64,000 nucleotides of DNA, taken from assembly GCF_037975245.1 (NCBI RefSeq), contig NC_092562.1:4830001-4894000 (forward strand), given 5' to 3'. The notes under the pieces are model-generated. The model worked only from the letters and a program-made list of their open reading frames with translations, made no database searches and was not told the DNA's origin. A program made the translations under genes and the position numbers. Of this stretch, positions 24,263 through 37,477 are shown in pieces (position 1 is the first letter of the stretch; each line of letters begins with the position of its first letter). This DNA comes from Apostichopus japonicus. Lineage: Eukaryota > Echinodermata > Holothuroidea > Aspidochirotida > Stichopodidae.

Positions 24263-26901
24263 TGTTTACTTCAGCTTATTACGTATGGTGGATCTTATGT
24301 TACATGCAAAGAAATTAGTTACGGAAGCGCATAAGTTTTGCTGATGAAAGATATTGCAACATTTTGCCAAATGTTATATTTCAATACATAAATAAATCGT
24401 TTTATAGTAATAATTCAAAACGAGAGGGGAAATAAAACAGGAACGGGCTGTGTTCGTGACACTGTGAACTGTATGTGTCTTTATACGTTTCCTGCAACTG
24501 CAGCTGCTTGATACTTGGCGGTGTTTAAGTTTAGTTCCTTTATTGATGTGGAGTGGCGGATCAATTTTGAGGCCTTATTTAACTTTTGATATCAGAAGTT
24601 GAATGATCGAAGTAGGTATGTGGGCAGCAACAACAAAGTGTTTCGAGGGACGCGGCATTTGTAACCGACGGTAACGGAGGATAGTTTGGTGGACATTTCA
24701 GCAAGTGATGTTTAAGCACCGTTTACGTGTTTTATCTGAATCGTACGCTTAGTATACTACTCAAAACATTTATTCTGCTTGCTTGAATAAAAACATAGGG
24801 CCTAATCTTGATTGTTGGAATTATAACGTCATTTCCCTGGCTTCTGTAAACGGGTATACAAGAGTTATATACTCAGTAAAGGACATCACTGTAGTAGCAG
24901 TAAAGGACATTAATGTAGTCATTAGTTGACATCTTCAAAAAATCCAGATTCATATATTTAGAAGTATATAGTGTTGGGTGGTATACATGAACCGACAGTA
25001 TAACTCCAACGCAGTTCAATTTGAAAATTTTTCTTGTTAGTCTGTGTACGGTCTAGTTGGCAGTGTGTGGTCTAATGGAGGGAAAATTGGTGACCATGAG
25101 AGAATTTATTTGATATTAATGTACGGTAACGGTAATGAAATATCACAAAATTTAAAAAGAAAACGGCTACCTTTTGCGTCATATTCCAACAATATTGGAT
25201 ACCATTTTTAGGACGAAAACACTTTTAGACGTTGCTATGACAAAAGAGAAAACAACTATTACCAGCATATACTTCAATTCTGTTCAAATTAATTTTCCAC
25301 CGATATTATGCCATTTACGAAACATGATAGTGACCTAATTGTACGTTTTGAATGACACAGCTTAGGAGTCAACCAATACATCGTTTACAGCTATAGTAAC
25401 CGTGGTAACAAGAATTAAGATTCTGACACAACCTCAGGATACCAGCATAAAAACAAAGAAAAGAAAGGAATTGATATAGGGCCTATGCCATTATCTTCCA
25501 GTTAGATTTCAACATATATTAGACACAACATATTTACGAACGTTTGCATACTTGCTTCCTGTAAGCTCAATGTATCCGACAATGTAATTTTAACCCTCGT
25601 AAATCGAAATATGTGCATATGAAACTTACATGTGAAACTTACATGATACATATACACCGTATGCATATATTGAGACAAAGAGACGCCTTACCTCATCTCA
25701 TAAAGTACAAAACCGTATAAGCACACTACAGAAGCAGGTATGGGCATGCCATATAGAATATGTTCGATATACATGGTATACCCTGCCGTTAGCGAGTTAC
25801 ACGTTGAACCCCATGCACGGCATGTCATATGTTATATGATCAGCGTATGTCATATACGTACACCGGTATCATTATGTTACATAATTATGCGGCTAAATGG
25901 GCAAGGCGTTCCGTGATACAGTTTAAATTGTGTAAGCAAAATCCATTATTATGAACAATTAAGAATCTAAAGTTACTCTTCGTGCATGGTAAACATGGAG
26001 ATATTATACACAACTTTCAACATAAACAGAGTTATACTTTTCTTTTCTATCGGTCAGTAAGTGACATTTACTGTTTCAGTTACAAATTATGGTTGGATAG
26101 AAAAACATTGCTGCGATATATACGATTCCGTATAAACATTGTTTTTTATGAAAACTTCTAAGAGGGGGGGGGGAGGGAGGAGATGGGGGAACATGATTTC
26201 CTCAGCGGCCACACTTTGCCCAATCTGTGCTGATGACAACCATAATATAGAGCTCTCAATGGAAATGTTATTTTTGTGTAATGCTGATTAACGTATATAT
26301 AAGTTAGCGTATAAAGTCGCCGCCTATCATGCCCGCAAAGAGTTATAGAGTATATAGATCACGGTACACGTATTGTAACTGTATGGGGGCTTTAGCGGCA
26401 ATGACGTATACTTACCCACATGAATAAACATGACAAATAGATGCCAGCCTGCCTCAGTTGTATGAATGGCAATGAGTTCAACAAGCGTGACTGCATTTTA
26501 TTGTTTCGGCTTGTATTTTTTAGGGGGACGGTAGGTAACCCGCACCGATGCACCTCTATAGAAACTGGTCAACCTGTTAGTGAAATATATATATAACTAG
26601 CCTATATATTTACCACACGCACGCACGTATACAATGAAAAATCCGACCGTGTTAGGACACAATAGTTCAGTACACGGAATACTTGTGATCTTGTTCTCTG
26701 AAACAACCAAATACTATACCAATATATATAGGATTATATATAAGATAACTTTAAAAAGTTAGAGTTGATTAGTGACAATAACTGTTTGTGTTTATCATGA
26801 CTAGAAGACCGCATCGATTTATCGGACATTATTTGTACGTTGAGCTATGGAACCATCACTCACAGCATAAATGATGCGATTTTTAGTGTGCAACTTAGAA
26901 G

Positions 26902-26962
26902 ATGGATAAGGCGTTTTTATCAGGGATGTTAGTCGTCCTCTGCTTAATACATATTACACAAG
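26902..26962 (+). CDS. Short receptor exon 1 (signal peptide)
   Basis: MDKAFLSGMLVVLCLIHITQ, then G/GTAAGT, phase 1. The start has a purine at -3 (AAGATGG). Confidence 0.82.
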
Positions 26963-28054
26963 GTAAGTTTGATATAGAACCTAGAATGTAGTGATAGCGT
27001 AACTAGCTGGAGGTGAAAGCCAGTCAACAAGGTAGACTATTGTAATACACAATGTATGTAGTTTCATGTATCTTTGCGTATAGGCCAGGGCACCTTTGTT
27101 ATTTTTTAAAGTAATACGCTTTTCACTTCTGTCTGTTTTACTTCGATACAAATTTACAATAATATAGCCTAGACACATGTATAAATGGTTGATTCGCGAA
27201 TTCACTATAGGTTAATGAAGCAATGAACATTGGTATTCTCAAGTTTATGCCACAGCTTTTTGTAATGGTAAAGAAATCCTCATCTCATGAGTATAGAAAA
27301 TAGTACACTTATTTTCTCCAAACTTTGTTCAAATCGAAATGGACTTCTGGCATTTAAATTAATAATACATATATGATACAGAGCTTGTGAAATGAAGTAC
27401 CGTATAATTGAAAAGCAGCCGGTCTCAAGGTTAATTGCTTCATTTGCTGTGATTTAAAATGCTGCAGTTATTCAAGTTATTTATCGTATATGGACTGACT
27501 ATACTCTAGCGGTCCTCAGTCAAAATGTTCACGCCCCACGACCCCAAAACATAGTTTCATGGGGGCCGTGGGCCACGACCCCAGACTCCATTGCTCAGAT
27601 TGAATCGGTGTTTAGAATTAATGCATTATTATGATGGCGCTGCAACTCTTTTTCAGTTACTTCTGAAAAATACAACTATGTAAGCCGCAAAGAAACTATG
27701 TAAAGGTAAAAACTTCATTGCTTTATGGCATCTGTCTATCTCTGTACGACTATACCAATCAATTACCGAGGTATATAAAAAGGTTTTCGAATCTTATAAC
27801 CAAATCTTATACCCTGGACAATACATAGTTCAATTCTGTAACGGTGATATGATAGCGTATAGCAAGAGCGGGGAGAAAAATATGAGAGGGCGCTGTTGGA
27901 AACGGACACAACGCTTTACAATTATTAGTTCTAAGCCTTTTATTTCATTTTTGTTTGTTTTATCACTACGTAATAAAAAGGATTTATTAATACACACGCC
28001 TTTCAAAGAGATCAAATTGCTATTGGAATTGCTTCACCGTCGCTTTCTGGATTT

Positions 28055-28135
<81 letters not shown>

Positions 28136-31100
28136 TTCGATGTGGTTTTACGATATGTCAATAGATATTGGCTACCGACCAACGCCATATAATTATATGT
28201 AACAGGGTAGTACTTGCATGCTAACACTTCACCGAAACTCTTGATTGCTTAGTTTGTAGATCACTTGACTTCGGTGCTCGCATATCACTGAATCAATACC
28301 TCGTCCCTAGCCACAAATGTTCTCATTCCTTTTGTTTTATGTTCAAATATATCAAATAATATGTGAGGATGTACACATTCAATGCTAATAGGGTGATGAC
28401 AAATAGTGGTGAAACAAATTCTCTTTGTCAGCTTGTCTGGTAGGCCACTCCTTGTACACCACAGTATAACCAAATAAGTTACTTAAACCACAGTATAACC
28501 AAATAAGATATTTAAACCACAGTTTAACCAAATAACATATTTAAACCACTGTATAATCAAATAACATATTTAAACCACAGTATAACCAAATAAGATATTT
28601 AAACCACAGTATAACCAGATAACATATTTAAACCACAGTGTAACCAAATTACATATTTAAAAAAGTAAGATACTAAGTAAAAACGAACAGCAAATGCTAA
28701 GATAAGTAGTAAATATATGGATATAGTCTGTAACTTCTAAGATAGCAATATATACTGAATGACGAAAACAGTCCTACATATCTGAAATTAATGTACTGTG
28801 CCAATTAATCCCAATGAGAATTCGCACGTATTCTCAGACAATTTTTTCAGCGGATATTCGTTCCCTCGCAAACTTTAGTTACCATCAGTTTCGTAATCAT
28901 TCTGCCAAGTTATAAACTTTTTTTTGACCGATTTTGACACCGTGTTGAGCATCACTGATTACGGCAGTCATATCACTTGACGGTGTAATATGCTTATAAC
29001 GTTTCTTTTGTGAATCTTATATTACCATAGCAACCAGAATCACATCCCTCCATGTTATCGCCGATTCGTCTTCATCTGTAGTCGTTACATGGGAAAAAAT
29101 CGATACCGACAAAGTGAACACCGCGATATACGCTAATATATCGTACAGACAGGAGTACGATGACGATCAAATGTGGACATCTGTGGTAAGCTTGGATCAA
29201 CGATAATCGATAAGTACATATCTTTCGACATCGATTAATCGACTAACTCGCAATTTCAATCGTATTCCGCTAATGGCTGCCAAATATTAACAAAATGGTT
29301 TATTTCTTATATTATTCGACGCCGTACATATGAAGGAACTGTATGTGAATATGCCTTTGAACACTAAACTGGCATGCGCTATAGTTGCATCCTTACTCCA
29401 GTTCAGGAAACATATAGACCATATAAATCTCGGCAATGAACCTTTTTTCTTCTTCAAATTTGACGCCATCAGCAACCATTAACATTGAAACTTTACGGGT
29501 AGTGAGATAATGAGGGGGTGTGCGAAGTAAACGTTATCGGTGCAGACACATTTCCTAGTTATTATTTATTTAATGTTTATTTCATTTCATTATTTGCCAT
29601 AGGATCGTGTAAATATCAACGAGGGATACAAAGTCATAAATGATTTGAAATACCCATATGGTTTGACATGTGTTCGTTTGACTGCCTATGACGTCACTGG
29701 AGGTCTTCTTGACTCACCAGGTCAGACTTGCAACAGAACGTTTGGAGAAGGTTTGAACATTTTGTAACTTTATATTTCTTATATGGAACAGCTTGATTCC
29801 TTATCATAAATCAGAATGTGTCTTGTCTGTCGGGGAAGGCGGAAAGAAGTGTGTGTATCGGAGGAGGAGGAGGGGGGTTGGGTAACCCGAAATGGGCGGG
29901 AATGGGTGGGGTGCATTCCCTTGCCAATATTTGGTCAATATAAGGCTAAATGTATGAAACAGATACAACAAAAGATGTACTTGCGATCATGTGATTCTGT
30001 TTAAAAGAGTTTCTAAGTCTAGAAGAAACGTAATGCAATGAGGTTGTTTCCCCAAATGTTTCGTTTTTCTTCCTTTAGCGCCATCAAGTTCACCACAAGG
30101 ATTTACAGCTTACTGTAAAGTCCTCCCTAATGATCATACACTGCGAGAGGCAACTTTCCGTTGGCAGGTTTGTTTTGAAATAATAAAGTATTTTATAGTG
30201 ATTGACAAAACGTGTATCAGAATGCTAATTACGAATGCTAATTAATGCAACACATGTTATTGATATTGGTAAATTTCGATTCTGTTCTCATATCCAGGAA
30301 GATACATAAAAGTTAAAAGTTAAAGTTGAAGGTTTACAGTCTTGTATGAGGCTAATGCCTCCTCACAAGACTTTACAACTTAACCCTTGGTCATTGGTAA
30401 CTTGTCACACCCACACACCAAAGTGTGCACAATTCAAACAATCTCTCCTGGGGCACCACAGTGCATCACAACCACGTGTCCCCCGGGGGACTTCCTATAG
30501 GGTGCAGCCACAAACCGGCGCACGCAACTATATTTACAAGTTACCTCGCAGGTCCCCATTTATACACCTGGGTGAAGAGAGGCAATGGAGATAAAGCGCC
30601 TTGCCCAAGGACACAACGCAATGATCTGGCCAGGGCTCGAACCTGTAATCCTTAGATCACAAGTCCACTGCCTTAACCACTTGACCACAACGCCCTCCCA
30701 TATACATATAGTTCAGAGCCATGTGTATTTTTAATAAGGAACAAAAAGTAGTTTTGCTTGAGAAAGAAAAACAGAATTCCAATTTCATTCTTCTTGGCTG
30801 GTCATTATTTTGTGAACGAAATGTTTCGAATCGAACACAATCTTTTAAGTACCCTCTATGTAATATTCATTTGGTAACAACATAATCTAATAGCTACTCT
30901 TTTCTTCGCTAAATTATGACCATATTTTAAATAAAACTTGTTGACTGGGCCTGTATTAATAATCACGCATACGAAATGGGCGTCCAGAAGTTTTATTCAA
31001 ATGTAGGTCAAACGTTCTTCATTTTCAAGTTATAACACTCATGAATATGTATGAGACCATTAATCTCAGTCCACAATATATTACTCACATACATGTGGTG

Positions 31101-33063
31101 CCGTCGAATATTTTCAGCCTGTTCCTGTTGACTGTCAGAATGGTGTCATCACAGGTTATCAGCTTACCCTCAGGTCAAAGGTCACACACAATTGCAATGA
31201 CGAATGTTATGCCAGTTTCATCTTGGATTCGAACACAACACGCTTTCATGTACCGGGTATGTAACTATATAAACAGAAAACAAATAGAACTGTGAGGAGA
31301 GAGGGGGGGGGGGATTGGTAACAAGGAGGGGTACGAAAGTGAGGTTGGTAGGACTCATCGAAATGCTTGCGCATTATTACTGGCGTTTCGGAGGCTACAG
31401 GCCCTGTGCATGGGGTCAAATAGGTTGAGGGGGGGGGTGGGGGGAGGGTATGAAGGATCAGCAGGAACATATGGGAAGAGCAGTGTGTTCTCATCTTCAT
31501 CATGGAAACACAAGAGTGTAAAGAGGGGGACAGGAAAGTATGGTGACGTTATTAACCCCGGATGGCCCGACGTGGGTAACGAAGTCGACTTGTCTATGCC
31601 ATTACCCGGAATATGTTGTTGTTTATTCATGTTGCAACGATCTACATAGGTATAAGCCGGCTGTTTTAAAGCTAATAGAAATGAAGTTACTATATGGTTT
31701 AATGTTTAGGTTGAATCTAGTTTAACAACCTATATCCTGTTAAAACTATCATAGAAATTGGATTGGTATAGATCTATGGGTAAACGGTAATATCTAGGCT
31801 TTTCTTTGCAATTTTGGAGACGTGGTGAACTGGATGCGAAATGAACCCAACATTAAGCCCCACCCCCATCATAAAATGTTCAGCGGACGAAAACGTAGTA
31901 ATTTTAGTAACATATTAACCTAACAATATTTTAAAAATATGCAAGTATCAAGTTAAAATAGTTAATTAATCAAGTGAAAAATCGTTACCTTTACCTTAAC
32001 AATTATAAAAATAATATAGGTGATGATTATTTCCGATATTGTTTTATTGGACAATAGGTGGATTGTCAACGAGGATTACTTACATAGCGAGTTTAGTAGC
32101 TAACAACAGTTACGGCGAATCCCCTCCTACACTCTACCAGTTACAACCTATCCATACGAAACGTAAGTATACAGACAAGCATTGAGAGAAAGCCAGATTA
32201 TATTTTCCGTTATTTCACAGAAAATAAAAAATAAAACAGACGTCTGACGTCATGCATACGAAATGGAAATCTTGGAGGGGCTTCGCAACTCCTCCCCCCC
32301 CCCTCCCACCGATATTACTAAAAAAAGAGCAGCAAACAATATAAATCCATTTCACAACTAAGCACCCTGAATAATATTCAACAATTTCTCAAAGGGGATG
32401 AGGATATACCCCTATAACTCATATACCCCTCACCCATAAGATCCTCCCTAGGGGGTCGTCAAGAGACGAAAACTGCTGTACACCACTCCCCCATAAGATC
32501 CGCCCTTAAGGTATACGTTCAGGTTCATTTCTAAAAGTTATCAAGCGGCATACACATTTTCCTGGACTGATAGTAGTTTTTTTTAACGGTCTAGAACTTA
32601 TCAAAATGCATTCAGTGTCGCAAGTCATCCTTTTTGAAAACTACTGGCAGATAAAAGATAAGTGAGATATACGATGAAGAACCGAACGGTTTGAACAAGC
32701 TACTCACCAACTCAGAGACGAAAAGAACAAAAAACTCTCTCTGTGAATGAAGAGAGCTTAAAAGTACCCTAGCTGCCACCCCCACTTTCGAGTCATCGCC
32801 CTCTGCATTTAATTCATTCTTCATTCATTTCAGCCTCGTCGGACAGAATGAACACACTGGTATTCCTAGCACTGGTCATTCTTGGGATACTGATGGGTGC
32901 CTGGTGGGCCAAACAGGACCAGACGTCGGGACAGAATAGGAGGAATAATACTGACCTATACAAGGACTCTAGTGCCTTCCGTGTTAACCGAACCAGACGT
33001 ACTGGGGTAGTTAAGAACTCACATGTAAATAATAATAATAATAATAATATTGTAAGAGTGTAG
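26902..33063 (+). CDS. Short cytokine-receptor-like protein, 7 exons
   Basis: Exons are 26902-26962, 29031-29185, 29603-29750, 30079-30167, 31118-31256, 32058-32162 and 32834-33063. All phases agree, giving 308 residues: signal peptide (1-20), a D2-like FN3 (21-121), a second FN3 (122-232), a membrane helix (about 239-257) and a 51-residue tail. Its phase series (1-0-1-0-1-1) equals that of exons 4-8 in the divergent receptor at 11740-23434, and the signal exon has the same phase. It lacks the D1 exons, WSXWS (LLDSPGQ stands there), box 1 and YxxQ. I infer a diverged paralogue, perhaps a decoy or accessory chain. A generic FN3 receptor is the alternative. Confidence 0.8.
28059..28133. repeat. 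(TA)n microsatellite
   Basis: About 37 TA units in intron 1 of the short receptor. Confidence 0.95.
28458..28669. repeat. 29-bp tandem repeat, about 7 copies
   Basis: The unit ACCACAGTATAACCAAATAA plus nine bases (mostly CATATTTAA or GATATTTAA) recurs every 29 bases in intron 1 of the short receptor. Confidence 0.9.
29031..29185 (+). CDS. Short receptor exon 2 (D2-like, first half)
   Basis: It encodes TRITSLHVIADSSSSVVVTW, then YANISYRQEYDDDQMWTSV, an FN3 with a cytokine-receptor-like C strand. Phases 1 to 0; donor GTAAGC. Confidence 0.83.
29603..29750 (+). CDS. Short receptor exon 3 (D2-like, second half)
   Basis: YGLTCVRLTAYDVTGG is the F strand. The exon may end at 29750 (GTTTGA donor) or 29720 (GTCAGA donor). 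Both leave phase 1 and differ by ten residues. Confidence 0.78.
30079..30167 (+). CDS. Short receptor exon 4 (second FN3, start)
   Basis: APSSSPQGFTAYCKVLPND and ATFRWQ after TTCCTTTAG. Phases 1 to 0, the counterpart of exon 6 in the long receptor (APAEGPRNL...VNLTWD). Confidence 0.8.
30330..30698 (-). mobile_element. tRNA-derived SINE
   Basis: Read on the minus strand, the head at 30698 contains a pol III A box (TGGTCAAGTGG) and B box (GGTTCGAGCCC) at tRNA-like spacing. The widespread SINE body follows (CCTTGGGCAAGGCGCTTTAT, then CACCCAGGTGTATAAATGGG). It lies in the short receptor intron between exons 4 and 5. Confidence 0.88.
31118..31256 (+). CDS. Short receptor exon 5 (second FN3, middle)
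   Basis: PVPVDCQNGVITGYQLTLRS and onward, with three more cysteines. Follows TTTTCAG; phases 0 to 1, donor GTATGT. Confidence 0.8.
32058..32162 (+). CDS. Short receptor exon 6 (second FN3, end)
   Basis: ITYIASLVANNSYGESPP is the FN3 F-G hairpin, matching exon 8 of the long receptor in phase and position. Donor GTAAGT. Confidence 0.83.
32834..33063 (+). CDS. Short receptor exon 7 (membrane helix and short tail)
   Basis: MNTLVFLALVILGILMGAWW is the helix. The tail is basic, has one tyrosine (DLYKDS) and ends in a run of seven Asn encoded by AAT repeats before IVRV and TAG. Confidence 0.83.
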
Positions 33064-36000
33064 TAGATATAGACACAGTCAAGTATTACGAGTTCTGACC
33101 CCACCAAAGAAAAAATGGACAAATCCTAACAACGTACCCAACTGTTGCTAAATCACCTCAGTACAATTTTCAACGCACTGCGGCGAACTCTCTGGAATTG
33201 TCGATTCTATCCAGAGGGGAAGTAAATCTTGGTTGTTAAAGAAATATCACAATTCAATTTACTGATATGCAATAACTGCCATGTGCTTCTTGAAAATAAA
33301 AACATCAACAAACAACAACAACAACAACAACAAGAAACTGAACTGATGGTGACGTACTTATATATGCTTGATTTTACTTCCATGTTGAACAATGTAAATA
33401 ATAAAATCCCTAACATATTTACATTCATGAATAATCATGAACTATCGCAGTCAAATCTATAGCAAATAAATAGAGAAAAAAAATATAGAAGAAGTAAGAA
33501 ATAAAATAACAACAAATCAAACAAACCAAAAAGGTTGTAAGTAGATTGAAGGAATACGTTTAAATAACACAAGTCTCTTCTATAATGACAAACTAATTAA
33601 ATTTTAAGTTAGTTATTTGAATTGATGGTTCTTTTTTATTGTTTTATGGTCTGATCATTGTTGCCATTGGCTACTCTTGTTTTACTCTCATACTTTCGTT
33701 GTTGTTGTTTTCATTACGGTTAGTTTCCTGAGGCTTTTATATTTTCGTTGTTTTGAAATAATCGTATAAAAGACAATTATATTTTGTAATTAATCTTTGA
33801 CCTGTACCCATCCATACCCTCCCCATATATACACGGTTCTGACTTTAATCAAAGTCCAATTAAAACGACTGTACCATTTATTAACAAAATATCTCCTTCC
33901 AAAATCATTTCATACAAAGTGTACATACAAAATTTTCACCCCCGCCCTAATCTTTTAGCTATTAAGTATTATTAGTTATACCTCTTATTATCGTACGTCC
34001 ATTTCAACAGTGTTTTCAATAACCTATTTCGATGTCCTAACCACCGGATATTTAAATCTTGCTTATTTACATTTACAAAATTTTAATTAAAGTCTTTCCA
34101 ATTTCTTTGAAGGTATTTCAATATTTTCAATATATGCAATATATTTCTATTCGTTAAGTGAGCTAAAATGAAGTTAACAACTTTTTTTCGTTATTTCTTA
34201 TATTCCATTGTTGTTTTGTTCATAATGATTTGATATTTCTGACGTCGCTGGGAATGAGGGTCTCCCAAGACACATATGAAGTTAAACCAAGAAGAACGCT
34301 TGATAATGTGCTTCTGTTTCGTCTAATTTCTTACTTCGGCGGGGGGGGGGGGGCACCAATTCCAAACAGGGTTGTTGGATGTGTAGTTGGGGTAAAGGAC
34401 GGAGGGTAGGGGTGGGTGCGGGGATGTTGCATGGTTGGAAGATTCTGAAATGTTTTTTAGGTAAAGATAACGTTACCCTCAGGATTCTCGGTATCCTGTA
34501 ATTCCTACAAATTTGAAGACGATTGACATAAGTTAGTACCTTAAATTGAACTATACACGCAAAACCAAAAATAAGAGTAACAGGTCACAGGTATAGATAT
34601 GCGCGTTAATATTTCATAAGTATATATAGCGGTTCTTTTCATCAAATGGGATGAAGACCAAAGCAAAATCATTGTTTATTGCAATATTATATTTTCCATT
34701 TTTTTTAAAAAGGTTCTACTTTTGTAACAAATGCATGATCGGATTTTGTAATGTTAATACTATTTGATATTATTTTGATACCGCACAATATTCGTCGGAA
34801 AGTTTTGGAACCGTAGAAACAAATATTTACATTTTTTATTAAACTCTCGGAAATTTATTTTGCGCCTCATTATTGCATCACCCGCGTGTCATGAAATAAC
34901 TCAACCAGAAGTATACCGTAGTTTGATATTTAAAATTCAGGCAGCCTATATTGTCTTTACTGCATCTTTATGTAATTATACGAAACTAAAACAAAGCCCC
35001 GTAAATTACCAACACTATCTTTATAATGATATGAAACTAAAACAAAGCCCCGTAAATTACCAACACTAAAGCAACATAGACATAGTAAATCAAGAAACGG
35101 AGACTAACCGCTCGATTAAATTGTCTGTTTCTTGTAATAAAAAAGAAGAGAACGAAAAAAAAAAGAATCAGTCAACCACTGTATATATATGAGTATCGTG
35201 AATGATTAAATTGACTGATTTCCTGAAATACATTAAAGGATTGTTGTAAGTGTTATTATAATAAACAAGCGATTAAATTGTAGTTATAATAGTTTCATAT
35301 AAACACATTATCATAATTACCTTTGTTAAATTGATTAGAGAACTTACAACAGAGGTACATGTATACTGTTATACGATATACTGCCCAGGATATGTGATTT
35401 CGTAGGAAGAGGTCTCTCGATGAACCTAAATTAGACGAGCGGATATGAACCGCCTCTCACACCAACCCCTTCCCCTCCCTCTGCCTAATGAAAGATCTTG
35501 CTACGTCACAGATGACGTAGTATGGGCATGATTAGACGATACTCCGCCATAATTGTAGAACGTCTTCAAGTTTCTGTAATCGCTCCGTTTGAGTAGGCCT
35601 ACTGTATATGTACGTTAAACCCTACCAAAACTTGACATTGTCCCCCCAAAAATGTTAAGATTACCATATATATTTTAAGCTTATCTAATGACATCCTTAT
35701 TTTGGGCATTCGTATGTTATCACCGACTTAATCGTGGATCAACTGGTGGTAGAAATGAAAGTCAATTTTCTCTTTTTGCCGTTCTTGCGGTATCATTTAC
35801 CACATTTCCGTTATAATAGGAAGTTATGACCATTTAAATAAGTACAACGACACTTCGTTTACCCTAAAAGGAGTTACGTTGAGTATATTACTTTCAATTC
35901 GTGCACCCTCGCATGTATTCACAATATTGCACAATTGAGTTAGTCAAGTTAAAAAGCTGGATCAGCTAATGTCCGTATAGTGTTGACATAAGCTGTTCAA

Positions 36001-36127
36001 CGTATATCATAACATTGAATCGTCTCCAGTCTCATCATACGGTACTTGTTTACATGGACACATTGCCATATACTAAACCCTGCAGCCTGTGTTACAGTAT
36101 ATGTTTATTAAGGTTCTCTTTTTGCAG
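33064..36127. other. Intergenic region and receptor 3' UTR
   Basis: AT-rich sequence with several AATAAA signals soon after the short receptor stop (33395, 33464), a (CAA)n run at 33306-33334, a G-run at 34340, and the left copy of a 390-bp direct repeat (34861-35255). No coding region is seen. Confidence 0.6.
34861..35255. repeat. Direct repeat, left copy
   Basis: It begins TGCGCCTCATTATTGCATCA and matches 37478-37860 at high identity with small indels. A sub-unit (AAAGCCCCGTAAATTACCAA) occurs twice inside it. Confidence 0.88.
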
Positions 36128-37388
36128 TGAGGCCATTAGTGGTCGCCTTTTTGGATAAATGGCGATGTTTCGTTCACCGATAATAACTGTTTTGCTTCTT
36201 GCATTAATCAACATTACTTTTGGGAAACTGATGGATTTCAATTTAGGCCTATATGCACATTGCCTGGAGGTCACTACCAATGTCACGTTAACTTGCGGAC
36301 AACAAGATATGGCCTTTACTCTAGGTAATATGGATACCATAGAGCCTGGAACGAATAGGCCCAACCGATTACTAACCTCGCATACATCGAATAGTTGCGA
36401 TGAAAAGTTGCTTGCTGGTAACAACGACATAAGATTATATAGCTGTTCCACAGACGGTACTGAGGTAACTTTCATCTTTCAAAGTTTATCTTGTAGTGTA
36501 AACAATGAACAGGTTGACTATTCTTTCATTGATTGCTACGTAGATGACCGTAAATCGCGGTTCTGGGAATTTACAAACCCTAGCCATTATGTTGCAGAAT
36601 TAGACGGATCACGTGCGCGTTTGAAGTGCGGTACCGTTGATGAAGGACAAATGAAACTTGTGTTGGAAAATTCCGTCGTTACGCCGTGGGTGCTCATATT
36701 GTTACTTAGTGGGTTTATAGCGTCAGTTATGCTGAACGTCTGCTTCTGTTGTAGGACGATTAAACTCCGAAAAGTCACCGATATGCTCGAACACGCTGTA
36801 GGTAGAACCTATGGGACCACCGGAGTCGAGCAAACCAGCAATATGTCCGACAATCAAGTTAATTGTGGATATACTGGTTTGTGTGAGGTATCTCAACAAA
36901 ACACAGACTATACTCTTCTGGCCAAAGCAAATATTTTGCCAAAATCTGAAACTCAAAATAAGAGTCAAGATCCGTCCGATGTAGACGCAGACCAGTTAGC
37001 TACGTTACGAAATGGCACCACAAATGAATCACAAGATCTCTGTAATCGCAGTAACCGGCAAAGCACTATGTCTGCAAGTGCAGATCGAGTTTCTGCACTT
37101 GAAAGCTCATGGGGTTACGAAATTATCAAAAATGATCCCGACACACGACCTCCGACATACCTCGACATTGAAGACGACTCCGAATTTGATGTCAGTTATG
37201 ATTATACAGAAGACGTTGTAAAAATTGGAATGCTGGATAGGCTTGATAACCTAACGAATGAAGCGTATGTAAATGATAGAATAGGCCAAAAGGGAAACAA
37301 CCCGCGAAGACAGAATGGTATCTCGGAATGTGCGAGCAAGCCCAACAACTACCAGAGACCTAAGAAAGCTCCGCCTCCTTCTCCTTAA
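36128..37388 (+). CDS. Orphan type I membrane receptor, single coding exon, tyrosine-rich tail
   Basis: One ORF (ATG at 36159) encodes 409 residues. Seen: a signal peptide (about 1-22), an ectodomain with seven cysteines (35, 46, 80, 96, 112, 126, 157), a helix at 177-198, and a 210-residue tail. Tail tyrosines include YTGL (238), YTLL (251), YEII (320), YLDI (334), YVND (370, Grb2-type YxN) and YQRP (398); it ends APPPSP. YTLL and YEII resemble ITIM or SH2-docking motifs, but this is inference. A strong acceptor (TTCTCTTTTTGCAG at 36127) suggests a spliced 5' UTR exon. I do not recognise the ectodomain. A second ATG at 36165 has a better Kozak context. Confidence 0.78.
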
Positions 37389-37477
37389 CTGTTAATTCTT
37401 AAACTTCCACTCCGTTTCTTTGTATGTGTAGGCCTAAACTTGATATTTGTTCTCTTTCTAAACTTGATATTTCTTTT

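Larger units (their letters stand above)
23435..26901. promoter_or_regulatory. Divergent intergenic region between two receptor genes
   Basis: This 3.5 kb separates two head-to-head genes encoding related receptors. It holds (TA)n at 23738-23804, a possible noncoding exon near 24174, AT-rich unique sequence and no convincing ORF. Shared promoter or enhancer function is inference from the arrangement. Confidence 0.4.
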
